Shown here: positions 53,146 to 64,000 of the stretch, one piece after another | Position numbering within the stretch: the first letter of the stretch is position 1 | Layout of the letters: each line of letters starts with the position of its first letter | Source: Drosophila miranda | Taxonomy: Eukaryota > Arthropoda > Insecta > Diptera > Drosophilidae | Length of the DNA stretch: 64,000 nt | NCBI RefSeq assembly: GCF_003369915.1 | Contig: NW_022881598.1 | Location: 62,001 to 126,000 of the forward strand | Direction: 5' to 3' | The notes under the pieces: generated by a model | Told to the model about the DNA's origin: nothing | Seen by the model: only the letters and a program-made list of their open reading frames with translations | Databases searched by the model: none | Position numbers and translations under genes: made by a program

Positions 53146-56100
53146 ATGTCTGCCGATATAGTGAAACAGTTGAAAGGCACTCGATCCGATGTTGAGGCTG
53201 CGGCCACGCAATTAAGCTGAAATTCAAGGAATTCAGCAAGGGCATCGGGATAAACGACGCCTCCTTTCCGCTAAGATATGAGTTGAGCGTGTTGCGCCAG
53301 CTGTGTGTCGCCTTGAAGGACAATCTGCACCAGCATGACGATCTCTACTGCGACATTGCGGCCACCGTGGTACCACACGTGGAGCCCTACGAGGAGAAGC
53401 CGAGCCTGTGGGAAGCTCATCTAACGAGCCTGCGGTACATACATCGTGAGCTTTGTCAGGAGGTAAGTTGAAGAACCAAATGCTTGCTGGCTGTATCCTA
53501 ATTGTACGGTGCTTCGCAGAAATCCCTGACGGAATGCCAGAAAATGTACGGCCTAGTCCGATCGCAGCTCTGCCGCCTGCAAGGGGAGGCTGACTACAAG
53601 TTTTATTTGGACATCCATCTGACGCACTTCAATGGCATTCACTTGCAAATGCAGAAGGAGACGTTGCCCATCGCCGCCACAGATCAACTATATTACGCCT
53701 TGGAGGCAATGGGTGTCCTCTTTGACACCATGCGCCAGCGTAAAGTGGCAAAGAATGCGGCTCTCCTGGTCCAGCTGAATGATGCCCTGTTCAGCAAGCG
53801 AGGCAAAGCCTTTCTGATGTACCTGAGCGCCCTTCCGCCCGAGAGCACGACGAAAATGTACGACCCGCTTCTCAAGCTCCTGAGCTGCAGCTGGGCCACA
53901 CCCAGCTCTGAGCTGACTACTCAATTCACGGAGTATCTGGGCCTGGTTCTGGCACTGATGCAGATCGACATGTTTTCCATAGAAGCGCCGCTCGAACAAC
54001 AACTGGCACTGAAGTTGCTGCGCACAAGGACGTCTCTCCGCAGAACTACTCCATCCAGCTCCTCTACTACTATGTCAAGCTGTTGTACGTGCGCGAGCTA
54101 CGGCGGACTTCAAGCGACTTACATCGATCTGTGCAAGAAGTTCGTCTACTTCTTCGAGCACAAGGCGCGACGCACGCCAAAGAGCAGTGGTTTCATGGAC
54201 CTGCTGGTGTTCTTCCAGCGCCTGCAGATGCTGCTTCATCAGAGCAGCAACAAGCCTCCCTTAGACATTTTTTGGCAGCAGCTCGAGGGCGACGACAGTC
54301 CGAGGTATACACCGCCCACTTTCAACTGCTGCATGGCTGCCTTGGGCTGACGGTGAACGTAGTGAGGAGTCCGCTGGGGACCAGCTGCTCCAACGAGGCC
54401 TGTAAAAGCATTCGCAGGCATTGCCTTCTCTCCTTCGGGGTGTGCGCCCTGGAAGCTTACGTTAACTGGCAGCCGACGACCGAACAGAAGTCGGACAAGG
54501 TACGTCTGCCACAGCTGGAAAACCTTTTACCTAATGAGCTTTCTCTTCAGGCACCCTATAAGCCGCTCTTGGGCATTCTTGGCTACACCTTGGACGTGGC
54601 CAAGAGCATGAAGTGCCTGGGGCCCTCCGCCATGAGCTAGACAAGCTGGTGCGTCTACTGGCACTCGTGGCCGAAAAGGTAGCGTGTCCCGAACAAATGT
54701 CCCTTGTGCTGGCCTTCTTGGAGCCCTTGCAACATCTACGACCGCTCATCACCAGCCAGAAAATGCTTAGTGTGCTCCTCCGAATCTACAAAGCCAGTGT
54801 CCACTGCAAGAGCTCCGACATGGCCAACCGTCTGCAGTCCACGAGTCTACGAGTGGCACGAGTCCAGTCCTATGCCCAACCCCCTAACCCCCGCCCAAAA
54901 GAAACAGCTATACGATGTGGATCTGTTGGCCGTGCTGCACTTCCAGAGTGCGCGGCCCGTACCCCTGCTGCAGTCGCTACTACCGCTGCCGTCACAATGA
55001 CTACCACCTGGTTCTCCTGGCACGCAAGATGCGCACCGACAGCGAGGTGGTGCGTCAGTGCGAGGAACTGCGCTCCCAGCTGCAAAGCACGGCCCTCAAG
55101 CAACCGCTCAGCCGCATGCAACAGCTGGCCATTGGCCATACCAGTATCAGTGTGCTGCTGGAGGCTTTGGAGGCACAGAAGACAAAGTTCTCGATCAAGG
55201 AGACGGCCGAGAACAGCCTGGAGGAGTTAATCGTCAAGAACAACTTGCTGGAGCTCAACATTCAGCGGAGCATCGCCTGGTGGAGTTGGCTACATCGGCC
55301 ATCGCTGGCTTCGCGGCCTTCTTCGAACGTGCAGACCAAGAGCCGCTCGGCTGCGACGATACACCAATCGACTGGGAAGCCCTGATCGACGATGCAGTTG
55401 CTGCAGCCATGGCTCTGTCCACCATGGGCTACATGGCGCAGGCCGATGAAGCCTGGCTGCTGATACTCAGGATTGGGCAAATGCTGACGAGAGATTCACC
55501 TACCTGCGAGCCCTGACCCACTTCCTGGGACAAGACCACCTGAATTCTAACCAGCAGCTCCAACTCTCCGAGGAGGTGGATCGAGCGCAGGAGCTGCTCG
55601 ACGATCTGTGGCCTCAGCTCCAAAACGGATGGTTCTTTAAGCGCCAACATACTATAGTGATGCTCTGCCTCTGCCACATGGCCAGCTACTATGCGCGGCA
55701 GGACTGTCTGTGCCACGCCCAGCTGCTGTTGCTGCAGGCCGAGGAGCTGCGCGCCCAGTTCGATGAGCGAGTTGGCAAGAGCGACATTGTGCAGATCACA
55801 ATCCAGACAGTTCGTTTTCGATTGACTACAGGCGGAAGACGCGGTGCAGCAGCCTGCCTAGGAGGCCGTCGCCCCTGCGACAGCTAGACACGCTGGTCGA
55901 CAGCGTGCGCAACTACTGCACAGTGTCCAGCGTGGACCTGGAGCCCTGCAGCTGCTGCTGGCTGACCTCGTGAGGGAGAGCACGAGTATGCGGCCAATCG
56001 GCTGACCGCGCCGTTCGCCTTTTACGGCACCACGCTTAACCTGGTGCTGCAGTCGGGTATGGCCCTGCGGACCATTGAGTGCTCATCTCGTGGCTCTGGA

Positions 56101-57364
56101 TGAACCTGCAGAATGAGTACCTGGACCAGGCGCAGTCCAAGCTGCGCCTCCTGGACCATTTGCTCGCCATCAAGCCGCTTAGTCGAACGCTGGTGGAGCA
56201 GACATCGGCCAAATACATCCCCGCAATAGCCGCCAAGGAAGATCACAAGGCGAATGCCATGAGCGAGCTGACCAGCAACATGCTGCTCATGCAGCTCGTG
56301 GAGCCGATAAAGAAGCAGAACCAGCTGGACGTGGCCACACTCAAGTCTCTGCCATGCACGAGCCAATTCCCACCAGCCATCAGCTGCAGCGCTATGTGAG
56401 CAAGCAAGGGATGCCGCCCCATCTACGGGACAGCATGCAGCTGCAATGTTTCTACTTATCGTGGATGTCTCCATGCCCGCTTAAACTTCTTGAAAAGGGA
56501 GACCGATCAGCTGGACGACTTCTACGTAGGGGCAGGCAATTGGCTGCAGGAGATCCCGTACGCACCGCCACACTGGGCTCCATGCTCATCGTGCACGAAC
56601 TCTACCACATCAACTATCTTCGCTTCAGAAAGAAGAACAAGGAGGCTCTCAGCTATGCGGAGGCAGCTCTCAAATCAGTGCTTCAACTATAGCTTCAACC
56701 TCATGGTCCAGATAAAGACGGCCCGGTTGGAGCTGCATCTCGTTGGCAAAGCGAGGGCGAAGACCATTAGGCGAGCCCTCGCTTTTAACACTTCGCCAGA
56801 GGATAAACGCAGGAAAGGTGTTGTTGAGGGACTACCAAGGCAAAATCATCTGCCAGAAAGACGCCCAGGTTCAAGATATACACGGAGCTGGAATTGCGAC
56901 CACCCATCGGTTGCAGCAACAGCAGCAGCAGTAGCAGCAAGAGCGGCAATGAGAACACGCCACCATCGGATCATGTGGATCTGAATGCCTGCCAGACGAT
57001 CGAGATAAGCGATGACGATGCTGCTTCGGTTTCAGCTTCGACTCCGGCTCCCTCTCAACTGAAACGATCCCAATCTGTGCCAGCCAAGGCCACAAAGACA
57101 CGCTCCGCTAGAATTGGTAGCCAACTAAAAGTACCAGAGATCATCGAATTGGACGATACCATGGAAGAGACGCCTTCCACCTCATCGGCAGCCTCAGTGA
57201 AGCGGTATCCGACTAGTGATGCAAGGAGCACTCGTGCCCGCAACAGGCAACTCGAGGAAACGCCAGCGACCACGCGGGACGACCACGTCGGAAGGTACCG
57301 GAGCCTGAACCCCAGCAGGAGACAGTCAGCGTTAGGCGGCGGCAAAGGAACTGATCAGAACTGA
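53146..57364 (+). pseudogene. thr: three rows pseudogene, copy B
   Basis: ATG at 53146 (MSADIVKQLKG). A one-base loss at about 53209 (CACGCAATT) frameshifts exon 1, whereas copy A is intact there. Both introns keep their sites: 53463-53519 (GTAAGT...TTCGCAG, 57 nt) and 54500-54550 (GTACGT...TCTTCAG, 51 nt). Exon 2 is open from 53520 to about 54025, then a loss of about 15 bp (LLRTRTS) and further indels follow near 54098, 54165, 54300, 54640, 54845, 55265, 55490, 55825, 55940, 56350 and 56450. The segment after 54840 lacks about 75 bp present in copy A. The C-terminal tail is the better one: IEISDDDAAS, IELDDTMEE and a basic RARNRQ end, TGA at 57362. Confidence 0.8.
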
Positions 57365-57491
57365 CACTTGCATAGGCTTATAATAGTTTATAGTTAATAT
57401 TTGTTTGTAGCTTGTCCTTATTCCATTTGATTGTGTATTTATAAACGTTATGGCAAGGAGATCGACCTTCCAGAGAATGTCTAAAATGTTC

Positions 57492-58124
57492 TTATTGCTT
57501 GAGCACGCGTATCAGCGAACTCTTGCAGATGTCCTGGACCCACCGACCAAACTGAATCCGATTCTGTCCGTGGTCGAAGAAGCCAGCGCCCGACTTGCAG
57601 CCCTCCTGGAACTCTCCCACATAGCGCTTTCCGTTTGCTGAACACAGACGAAACATATGGATCGACGAGGATTCTACTGAACTTTCATTTTGTTAGAGGA
57701 CTCACCCGAGAAGAGGACGCCCCGTCCGTGCATGGCATCCTGGAGCCATTCCCCCACATAGACGCGTCTGTCCGCATACCAATGTATGCCGCGTCCTTGC
57801 CGCTTGTTCATCTGCCACTGACCAAAGTAGACGGATCCATCGTCGTAGTACTGTTTTCCCTCCCCGCTGCGCTTGTCATGGCTCCAATGACCCACATAGA
57901 GGCGATGCACCTGGCCATCAGGGGACTCCCGCCGCATGGATCCTTTAGCCATGACGTTGGCCCCGCTGCCACTGGCCCTCGTACACCAATCGTACACGAC
58001 GGCTCGATTTCACTCCATAGCCGTGGTGTTGGTTCCTCAGCCACTTGCCCTGATAGCGGCCATGTCCTCCGGCAGGATAGCGCAGGCTTCGAACACCATT
58101 GCCGCCACCAGCATGGCACGACAT
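57492..58124 (-). pseudogene. MORN-repeat protein pseudogene, copy B
   Basis: The upstream ATG of copy A (29036) is ATA here; the next Met is at 58122-58124 (MSCHAGGGNG). Five or six MORN units are readable (GKWLRNQHHGYG, YEGQWQRGQRHG, YVGHWSHDKRSGEG, YFGQWQMNKRQGRG, YVGEWLQDAMHGRG and YVGEFQEGCKSGAG). Its C-terminus is complete and ends SSLIRVLKQ with TAA at 57492. A TAA arises at about 57950 (HG-stop) where copy A reads HGYGSMRR. Convergent with thr copy B, 128 bp between stops. Gene identity not recognised. Confidence 0.65.
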
Positions 58125-58149
58125 GTTGCAGACAACTGAGCCCCAGCCC

Positions 58150-58994
58150 CGCTTTGGGTTTGTTATCTGTGCTCTTCTTTCGTGTCCTGGGGTGCGTGCG
58201 GTGTCCCTTTTCTAATCAACCCCAACCATGTGTCCTGGCTCCGTTTGCCCCCATCCAAAAACTTTCGTTAGCTAGTCGCTCTTCCAGTCGCTCTTGGCAC
58301 GCAAGCCTAACGACCTGATGGAGGTCAGGCGGGGGGAACGGCAATAGAAAATCGCTTGCTTCGGTTAAATATAGTAGAAAAAATCGTTTAATCGTACGTG
58401 TATAAATTACAGCGCAATTTCGCTTACATATTCGCCTATCAATATCAAAATTTGGGCTAACACGATCTGGTTCGGTTCGAATTATTGGGCGAGGGAAGAC
58501 TGCGCTATGGATGAGGTCTGGGTCTGACATCGCGAGCGATGGCATACCACTAAAATACAATACAGATATTAGCGGACGCGCCAACTAGTTACAACAAATA
58601 TACAAGCTAATATTGAGGATTATTTAGTCAACACAGTGGTTTAAACTTGAAAGTAGTATTTCTTTAGTTTGGGTCTTTCATCATTGCATGCGATGAGTAC
58701 ACAGGTGTTACGATGTGTAAAGGTCTTGAGCTTAAAGAAACATTGCTCGGGGCACAATCCTTTAGAATATACGTACTCATACTGTTTTTGTATAATAAAA
58801 ATCTACTGCCTTCTGCGTATCACAATTTGCATCAACTACAAATTTACAAAATATTCACTTATTTAGTCTGAGGATTGACGGCGAGGCCTCTGGCCACTGC
58901 CGTAAGTGTCTTTTCTTTTCGTTTTCGTTAAGTTTTCAGAGAAGGATCGCCGAGATGGTTTATTGCTTCGTGGGATCTCGCGCGATTGATACTG
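58150..58994. other. Intergenic segment and Orai 3' UTR, copy B2
   Basis: Colinear with 29045-29888 apart from a deletion of about 25 bp near 58490. AATAAA on the minus strand near 58960. No gene supported. Confidence 0.45.
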
Positions 58995-59532
58995 CTAAAC
59001 GATGTCGCCGGCGCACCGTAGTGGATGCCGTTATTGCGATTATGGTTGTTATGGTGCTCGAGGTGATCCTGTTCCATCTGCTCCTTGAGGATCTCCAGCT
59101 CCCGTATGCCGGAGACCGTCACCTCGTACTTGTGCGTCACCAGAGACCGATAGAAGTGTATGGCGAAAGCCAGGAAGATAATCATCACGGGTATCAGCAC
59201 CACGCAGGCCGACCAGGCCGCCGGCGGGCTCAGATCATAGAACTTTACCCAGCACAGTATGGCTATCTCCAGCAGGAATAGGATCAACCCCAGCAGCGTC
59301 GAAAATGCCCACGTCGTCTCAATGTACCAGTGCAGGCGCTCGTGCGGCGACTCGTGCACCAGGGAGATGCTGTGCAGGTTGCACACTACCTCGATGTTCG
59401 GCAGGATGCAGGTGCTAATCATAAAAGCCAGCATATGCACGGCCACCAGCATAGTGGTGCAGATCGCAAACGCCACTAGCATTCCGGGCGGAACCTTTGT
59501 GTCGGGTCCAGCTGCACCTCCACCATCGCCAC
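58995..59532 (-). pseudogene. olf186-F: Orai calcium-channel last exon, copy B2
   Basis: Acceptor CCCCCCACAG at 59533, stop region at 58995. TM2, TM3, TM4 and the C-terminal coiled coil are as in copy A, but with the presumably normal Ala in MLAFMIS and AFAIHF. A two-base loss (GTGTCGGGTCC) separates the filter segment AMVEVQLD from DTKVPPG, and a one-base loss near the 3' end (CCGGCGCACC) changes the last residues. The loss is shared with copy B1, so it predates the array or arose by conversion. 5' exons are replaced by BEL-A sequence from 59646. Confidence 0.82.
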
Positions 59533-59645
59533 CTGTGGGGGGACGCAAAAGAGCAGAGGTCGGGAGATTAGTGAGAGTCGTGGATGGCTACGGGTTACTC
59601 TGCCAAGATCGCCGCTCTCAGGAGGCAATGCTCCTCCTATTATTA

Positions 59646-60599
59646 ATCCAGCATTCCACACAACGGGCGTTGATTTTTGCGGACCCTTTTATCACAAGTC
59701 GGAAGTCAGAAGCAGGCCTCCTATCAAATGTTACATCGCTGTCTTCGTATGCTTTAGCACCAAAGCAACTCATTTGGAAGTCGTTCGGGATCTATCTACA
59801 GAATCCTTTCTGGCAGCATTAAGGCGTTTTATAAGTCTACGTCCCAAACCTCGAATCATCTGGTCAGACAACGCTACAAATTTTGTAGGAGCAAAAAATG
59901 AGCTTTTGGAGCTTCGGCAAATGTTCCTCAGCGATCCTCATACGTCGACTGTGTCACATCTCTGCGTTTCTAGTGGAATCGACTGGAATTTCATCCCCCT
60001 CGCTCACCTCATTTTGGGGTTTGTGGGAGGCGGCTGTAAAAGCAGCTAAATATCATTTTCATCGCATCGTCGGGACCTACATTTTACCCTTGATGAAATT
60101 CAGACCTTGGCTTGTGAAATCTCTGCTTTGTTAAATTCCCGTCCGCTTTATGCAATTACAGAAAGTTCCGATGATCTAGATGTGCTCACGCCAAACCACT
60201 TTCTCAATGGAGCCCGAAAGCTGCATTCGACGAGCCAGATGTGGCGCATCTCCGGGTCAACCTACTTAGTCGATGCAGCGGCTGTGTCAAATGAAGCAGG
60301 CGTTTTGGAGAAAATGGAGCACGGCGTATCTTTCGATTCTTCAGGAGCGGAGCAAGTGGCGGTCATCGTCTCCAAACATCAAGCTAGGAGCGCTCGTCAT
60401 GATCAAGGAGGAAACGCTGCCACCATTAAGGTGGCCGCTTGGCCGCATTGAGAGCGTCATCCCAGGAAAAGATGGAACCATCAGAGTAGCCGTCATCCGC
60501 ACTCAAAAGGGCCTTTTCAAGAGGGCCGTTGGAAAAATAGCGGTTCTGCCCCTTCAGGATGGATCTGTTGAAAGCCTTTGCCTTCCAACGGGGGGTGAA
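59646..60599 (+). pseudogene. Integrase core and C-terminus of BEL-A, copy B2
   Basis: Same junction and content as 45241-46192: VDFCGP, IWSDNATNF, the GLWEAAVK region and the C-terminal segment ending CLPTGGECSEQNPAD across the LTR start. The last frame (60273-60626) is open and includes KGLFKRAVGKIAVLPLQDGS. A few frameshifts (about 59680, 59990, 60210, 60375) remain. The polypurine tract is at 60586-60599. Confidence 0.8.
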
Positions 60600-60971
60600 T
60601 GTTCGGAGCAGAACCCAGCCGATTAGCTGCTTGCCAAATAGCACCTAATTCTTGGCCCTCAGCCGCTTATTTTGTTTGTTACTTATGTCTATGTCACTCA
60701 TTTGTTTGTTAAAGCTGTGCGCTTGCTTGCCCTGCTAAACGCTCTCTGCCAGCTCGCTCTTCGCTATCTCCGCTTTGCGTTTGCCTACCGACGTCGGCCG
60801 AGCGAAGCTGCGCCTTGCGATCGGAGCCGCAATGTAAAGGGCAGGCAAGCCACACATGCAATTTGGATGTCACGCATTAAAGAACATATCGTAATTTTAT
60901 TTCTGCGCCGAGTTTTATTTAATTCGAAATAATTAGTCGGCCGATTGGGGATAAAAAACATTATCTCCACA
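60600..60971 (+). repeat. BEL-A LTR, plus orientation, copy B2
   Basis: 372 bp, TGTTCGGAGC to CTCCACA; next unit begins at 60972. Confidence 0.95.
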
Positions 60972-61336
60972 GCTTCTATTGGGCTTATATGAAAACAGGG
61001 CGAACATTTGGTAGAGAAGTTAGTGGAAATTGTTTAAACTTATTTTACAATCAATTCCAATAAAAGGAATATTTAAAATTGTGTGGTGTTGTAGAAAATT
61101 GATTTATCAATCGGATAAAATTACGTTTTCAGAGCTGAGGCCGTAGCTAGTAATATTAAACCAAATATTAAAATACGAGGAAATGTACAATAGAATCGTC
61201 AGTAGACTTACGGTATTTTTTGGTATATTTCTGAGGGCTGCCATAGATTTTATCCATAAGACCGCGATAGATCAGGTCACACTGAAACACACTCAAACGA
61301 AGCGAAGCGCTGGTAAAAAAGTGACAATAATGTCTG
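60972..61336 (+). promoter_or_regulatory. Promoter-like module upstream of LINE, copy C
   Basis: Motif 6 TTTGGTATATTT near 61219 and GGTCACACTG at 61275-61284; directly after the LTR end. Confidence 0.5.
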
Positions 61337-61556
61337 CCGATAACACTTCCTTTTCATCAGCGAGCGAGACCGGTCGTGTTTTTTCTTAACAGTCTGAAAG
61401 GTGACTTTTTCCAAGCAACAAAGGCTTAATTAAAAGTGATTGTAAAAATTGGATCATTGTTTATTTCATACAAATCTTCATCAATATATAAATTATTCCT
61501 CTTTTCATTTCCCAAAGGAGAGGTAAGTCTTTGGCAATCTGGTTAAACCAGCAAGT

Positions 61557-63131
61557 ATGGCGGACGCCGGTCACTCGGTGTCTGCCAAATTGAAACCCCC
61601 TGATCAGGTGGCAAAAAGCGGCAAAATTCAAACCCAAAAAACAATAGCAAAAAACTTCAGTGCTTTGTGTTCAGGTGTGAAAGAGGACATATTCGACAGC
61701 TTGACTAACGAAAAGTACCCAGCAAAAAAGATGCGCAAGGAACAAAAAAGCGACAACACCAATACAGACATAAATAACACAATGCTGATAGACGATGACA
61801 GTAACAAAATGGTGGAGGCTTCTGACGGTGTGACCGTTCACAATTCTCACACAAATGCCATAAATGGTTTTACTGGAAATACTGAAATGACTAAAACACT
61901 GAATAAAAATACTAATCCGATTATAAACCCATCAAATGTAGGTATCGAAAGAGAAACAGTGTTGTATAGTGAGTGCCACATCGGTGATGCGGCTGTACTA
62001 GTATCGACTAAGAACAGTACCATCTTCGAAAACAAAAACACCAAAAATGGCTTATTCTTTTTTGAAAAAATAAGACACCTTAAAATCAAAGGAATTAAAG
62101 AAATCGTAGCTCTTGCGCCTACACTATACAAGATTTATTTTAAGGTTTTCAGCGAAGCAAATGATTTAGTTTTAAATGAGGAGTTAAAAAAAATGAATTT
62201 AGTGGTATTTATACCAAAAGACTATGTGGAATCCTATGGAGTAATTAAAGGGGTGCCCCTCGGTTTTTCTGAGAATGAAATTATGGATAATATTACTTCT
62301 AACATAAAAATTAGGTCAATTGAAAGATTAGCAAGAAGGCAGAAAATTACAACCGATGACAACAACGAAACATTCAAGCTCATACCATTAGAAACAGTCA
62401 AAATTGGTTTTGAGGGTTCAGACATCCCAGAAAAGGTATCTCTTTTTGGGATATGTGGGATGAAAGTAAGCATATATGTTCCCAGAGTAAGGCAATGTTA
62501 TAATTGTGGCAGACTTGGTCACACTTCGACCAGATGCAAATCAGCTAGGAGGTGCTATAAATGCGGAGTCGAGGAGTGCAATGGTCTCAGATGTATCCTT
62601 TGCAATGGGAAAAATCACTCAGCTAGGACAGACTGATGTGCCCAGTATGGGAAAAGGAGATGGACATTAACAAAATAATGACAATCAAAAAAATCGCGCG
62701 TAAGGAAGTGCTTAGCACTTACTCAATCCATCAAAATTTTTCGCTGTTAGATAATTATGAAAAAAACTATCCAAAACTAGATATAAATGAGGAAAATGTT
62801 CAAACAAAAAACGTTAAAGCAAATGAAGTTTTAAAAAAACACAGTTATGCGAGCAGGTTAGTGCAGAGACCTTTGGTTCCTGCACAAAAACCCCACTATC
62901 ACTTAGAATCATATACCAGCGATTCTAGTAATCACGTACCATTTTTTGAAAACAAAGAACTAAAGAAAACAAATTTACCATTCAACAGATGGTTGACATG
63001 TTGTCTCGTTTAGTCGGCTCAAATGATGTGACCATCAAAAAAAGTGCCAGTACAAATGATTACAATATGGAACATAATGCAGACAGAAAATTAACAAACA
63101 GAGAGAAACGAACCTTTTTAAAACATCTAAA
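61557..63131 (+). pseudogene. ORF1 of I-type LINE, copy C (most complete)
   Basis: ATG 61557; open for 359 codons to 62636. The N-terminal region is followed by FFEKIRHLKIKGIKEIVALA (an RRM-like or transposon ORF1 fold is possible) and three knuckles: CYNCGRLGHTSTRC, CYKCGVEECNGLRC and CILCNGKNHSAR. A one-base loss at about 62628 (AGCTAGGACAG versus AGCTAGGGACAG) gives an early TGA; the frame continues at 62636 (MCPVWEKEMD) to about 62970, then another indel. Only two or three small lesions separate it from a complete ORF1. Confidence 0.8.
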
Positions 63132-63136
63132 TAAAT

Positions 63137-64000
63137 ATGAAATTTTTACAACATAACATTCAATCTATTAAAGCCAATAAAAACGACCTAGTATTCTACT
63201 TAAACAATGAAAACTTCGACTTTGCCATTCTGGCTGAAGTTTTCTCTCACGATCTCCGTTTTAGGAAACTAGCCAACTTCAATATGCTAGAAAAACATAG
63301 AGAGGACGGGTATGGAGAGTGGCGATTGCCTACAAAAAAGAATTAAGAGTTAAAAGACTGATATATGAGACAGAGCAAGATATAATTATAGCAAAACCAT
63401 CAACAACAAAGATAAATTTCTTATCACCTCAGTATATTTTGAACCTTTGTTGTCTCTTGCATCCTTCAAGCAAGCGATTAACAATTTCCTTGAATATTTA
63501 GATGCATTCGGAAAAGTCATAATTGCAGGAGATTTTAACGCAAGACATACCTTTTCTGGAGACAGAACAACAGTGAAAAGGGAACTTTTCTCATGCAAGC
63601 TATGTCAAATGCTGGCTACAGTCTAGCAAATGACCACAGTCTCACATTCAGAAGACACATCGACTCAACATCAGGGTCTGTACTCGATTTAACTTTTACA
63701 AAGGGTATTCATATAGAGAATTGGAAATGCGAAAAGTTTTACCTAGGAGGCAGCCACCATCACCCAATAACCTTTGAAACAGCAGGATATCAACACAAAC
63801 TCAAAACTTTCCTTGCCAAAAACAGGCTACTGAAAAAGCTAAGCCAGTTGAGGCCGACAAAGATATGGATAATTTAGCGAAGAACATCCAACAGGAAATA
63901 AAAGCAGCTACTTATGAAATCAAAAACAAATGTCCAAAATTATGGTGGGACGAGAATTTAGCCAAACTATCAGGGAGTTTGCAGAGTCGCAGAAGAAGGC
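63137..64000 (+). pseudogene. ORF2 N-terminal part of I-type LINE, copy C
   Basis: ATG 63137 (MKFLQHNIQSIKANKNDLVF). Endonuclease motifs AEVFSHD, AGDFNARHTF and GGSHHHPITFE are present, but one-base losses at about 63316, 63394, 63569 and 63848 split the frame. The rest lies beyond the window. Confidence 0.75.

Larger units (their letters stand above)
46564..60971 (+). repeat. Complete 14.4-kb tandem unit (LINE-thr-MORN-Orai-BEL end)
   Basis: The sequence starting at 46564 (GCTTCTATGGGC) recurs at 60972 after an identical LTR end. The unit is preceded by the Orai-BEL end of another unit (44299-46563) and followed by the LINE start of a third. 17038-30543 is a related unit lacking the BEL end. 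Confidence 0.9.
61337..64000 (+). mobile_element. I-clade LINE, copy C, cut by window end
   Basis: 5' end at CGATAACACTTCC, ORF1 from 61557, ORF2 from 63137, leaving the window in the endonuclease-RT linker. It has fewer indels than copy B. Confidence 0.85.

Overview
The window is eukaryotic, repeat-dense DNA that reads as Drosophila, most likely obscura-group, sex-linked or heterochromatic sequence. The evidence is Drosophila-type INE-1/DINE-1 elements, I-, LOA- and jockey-type LINEs, BEL/Pao LTR retrotransposons, a hAT remnant, 50-60 nt introns, and recognisable copies of two Drosophila genes, three rows (thr, separase regulatory subunit) and Orai (olf186-F). Both genes lie on Muller element C in D. 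melanogaster. Element C formed the neo-sex chromosomes of D. miranda, so an ampliconic neo-Y (or neo-X) origin is my best inference; the sequence alone does not prove it.

Layout. 1-16740 is an 'X block': a BEL element deleted down to gag-protease, an INE-1 element split by a LOA-type LINE (itself carrying a 5'-truncated jockey-like LINE), an unidentified two-exon gene fragment (X), a foldback palindrome, a second BEL insertion with both LTRs and a nested INE-1, an inverted copy of X, and a promoter-like segment. 17038-30543 is a 'thr unit': promoter-like module, I-clade LINE (with a hAT element inside its RT), thr pseudogene, a MORN-repeat gene on the opposite strand, and the last exon of Orai. 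30917-38835 is a second X block without the LOA, jockey and second BEL insertions. 38836-44298 is another BEL/Pao element, truncated in integrase and joined directly to the 3' flank of an Orai copy. From 44299 to the end there is a tandem array with a 14,408-bp period (46564 to 60972): Orai end, BEL integrase end plus LTR, LINE, thr, MORN, Orai, BEL end plus LTR, LINE again.

No host gene copy here looks intact. thr, MORN and Orai copies carry frameshifts, a lost start or splice acceptor, or lack 5' exons. Many lesions are one-base losses in homopolymers, and 44299-45240 is affected so consistently that uncorrected long-read assembly error is a real alternative to decay. No rRNA or tRNA genes, CRISPR arrays or bacterial features were seen. 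The most interesting content is the co-amplification of a meiotic separase regulator with a calcium-channel gene and a convergent MORN gene, glued together by LTR, LINE and promoter sequence, plus several empty/filled site pairs that order the insertions.
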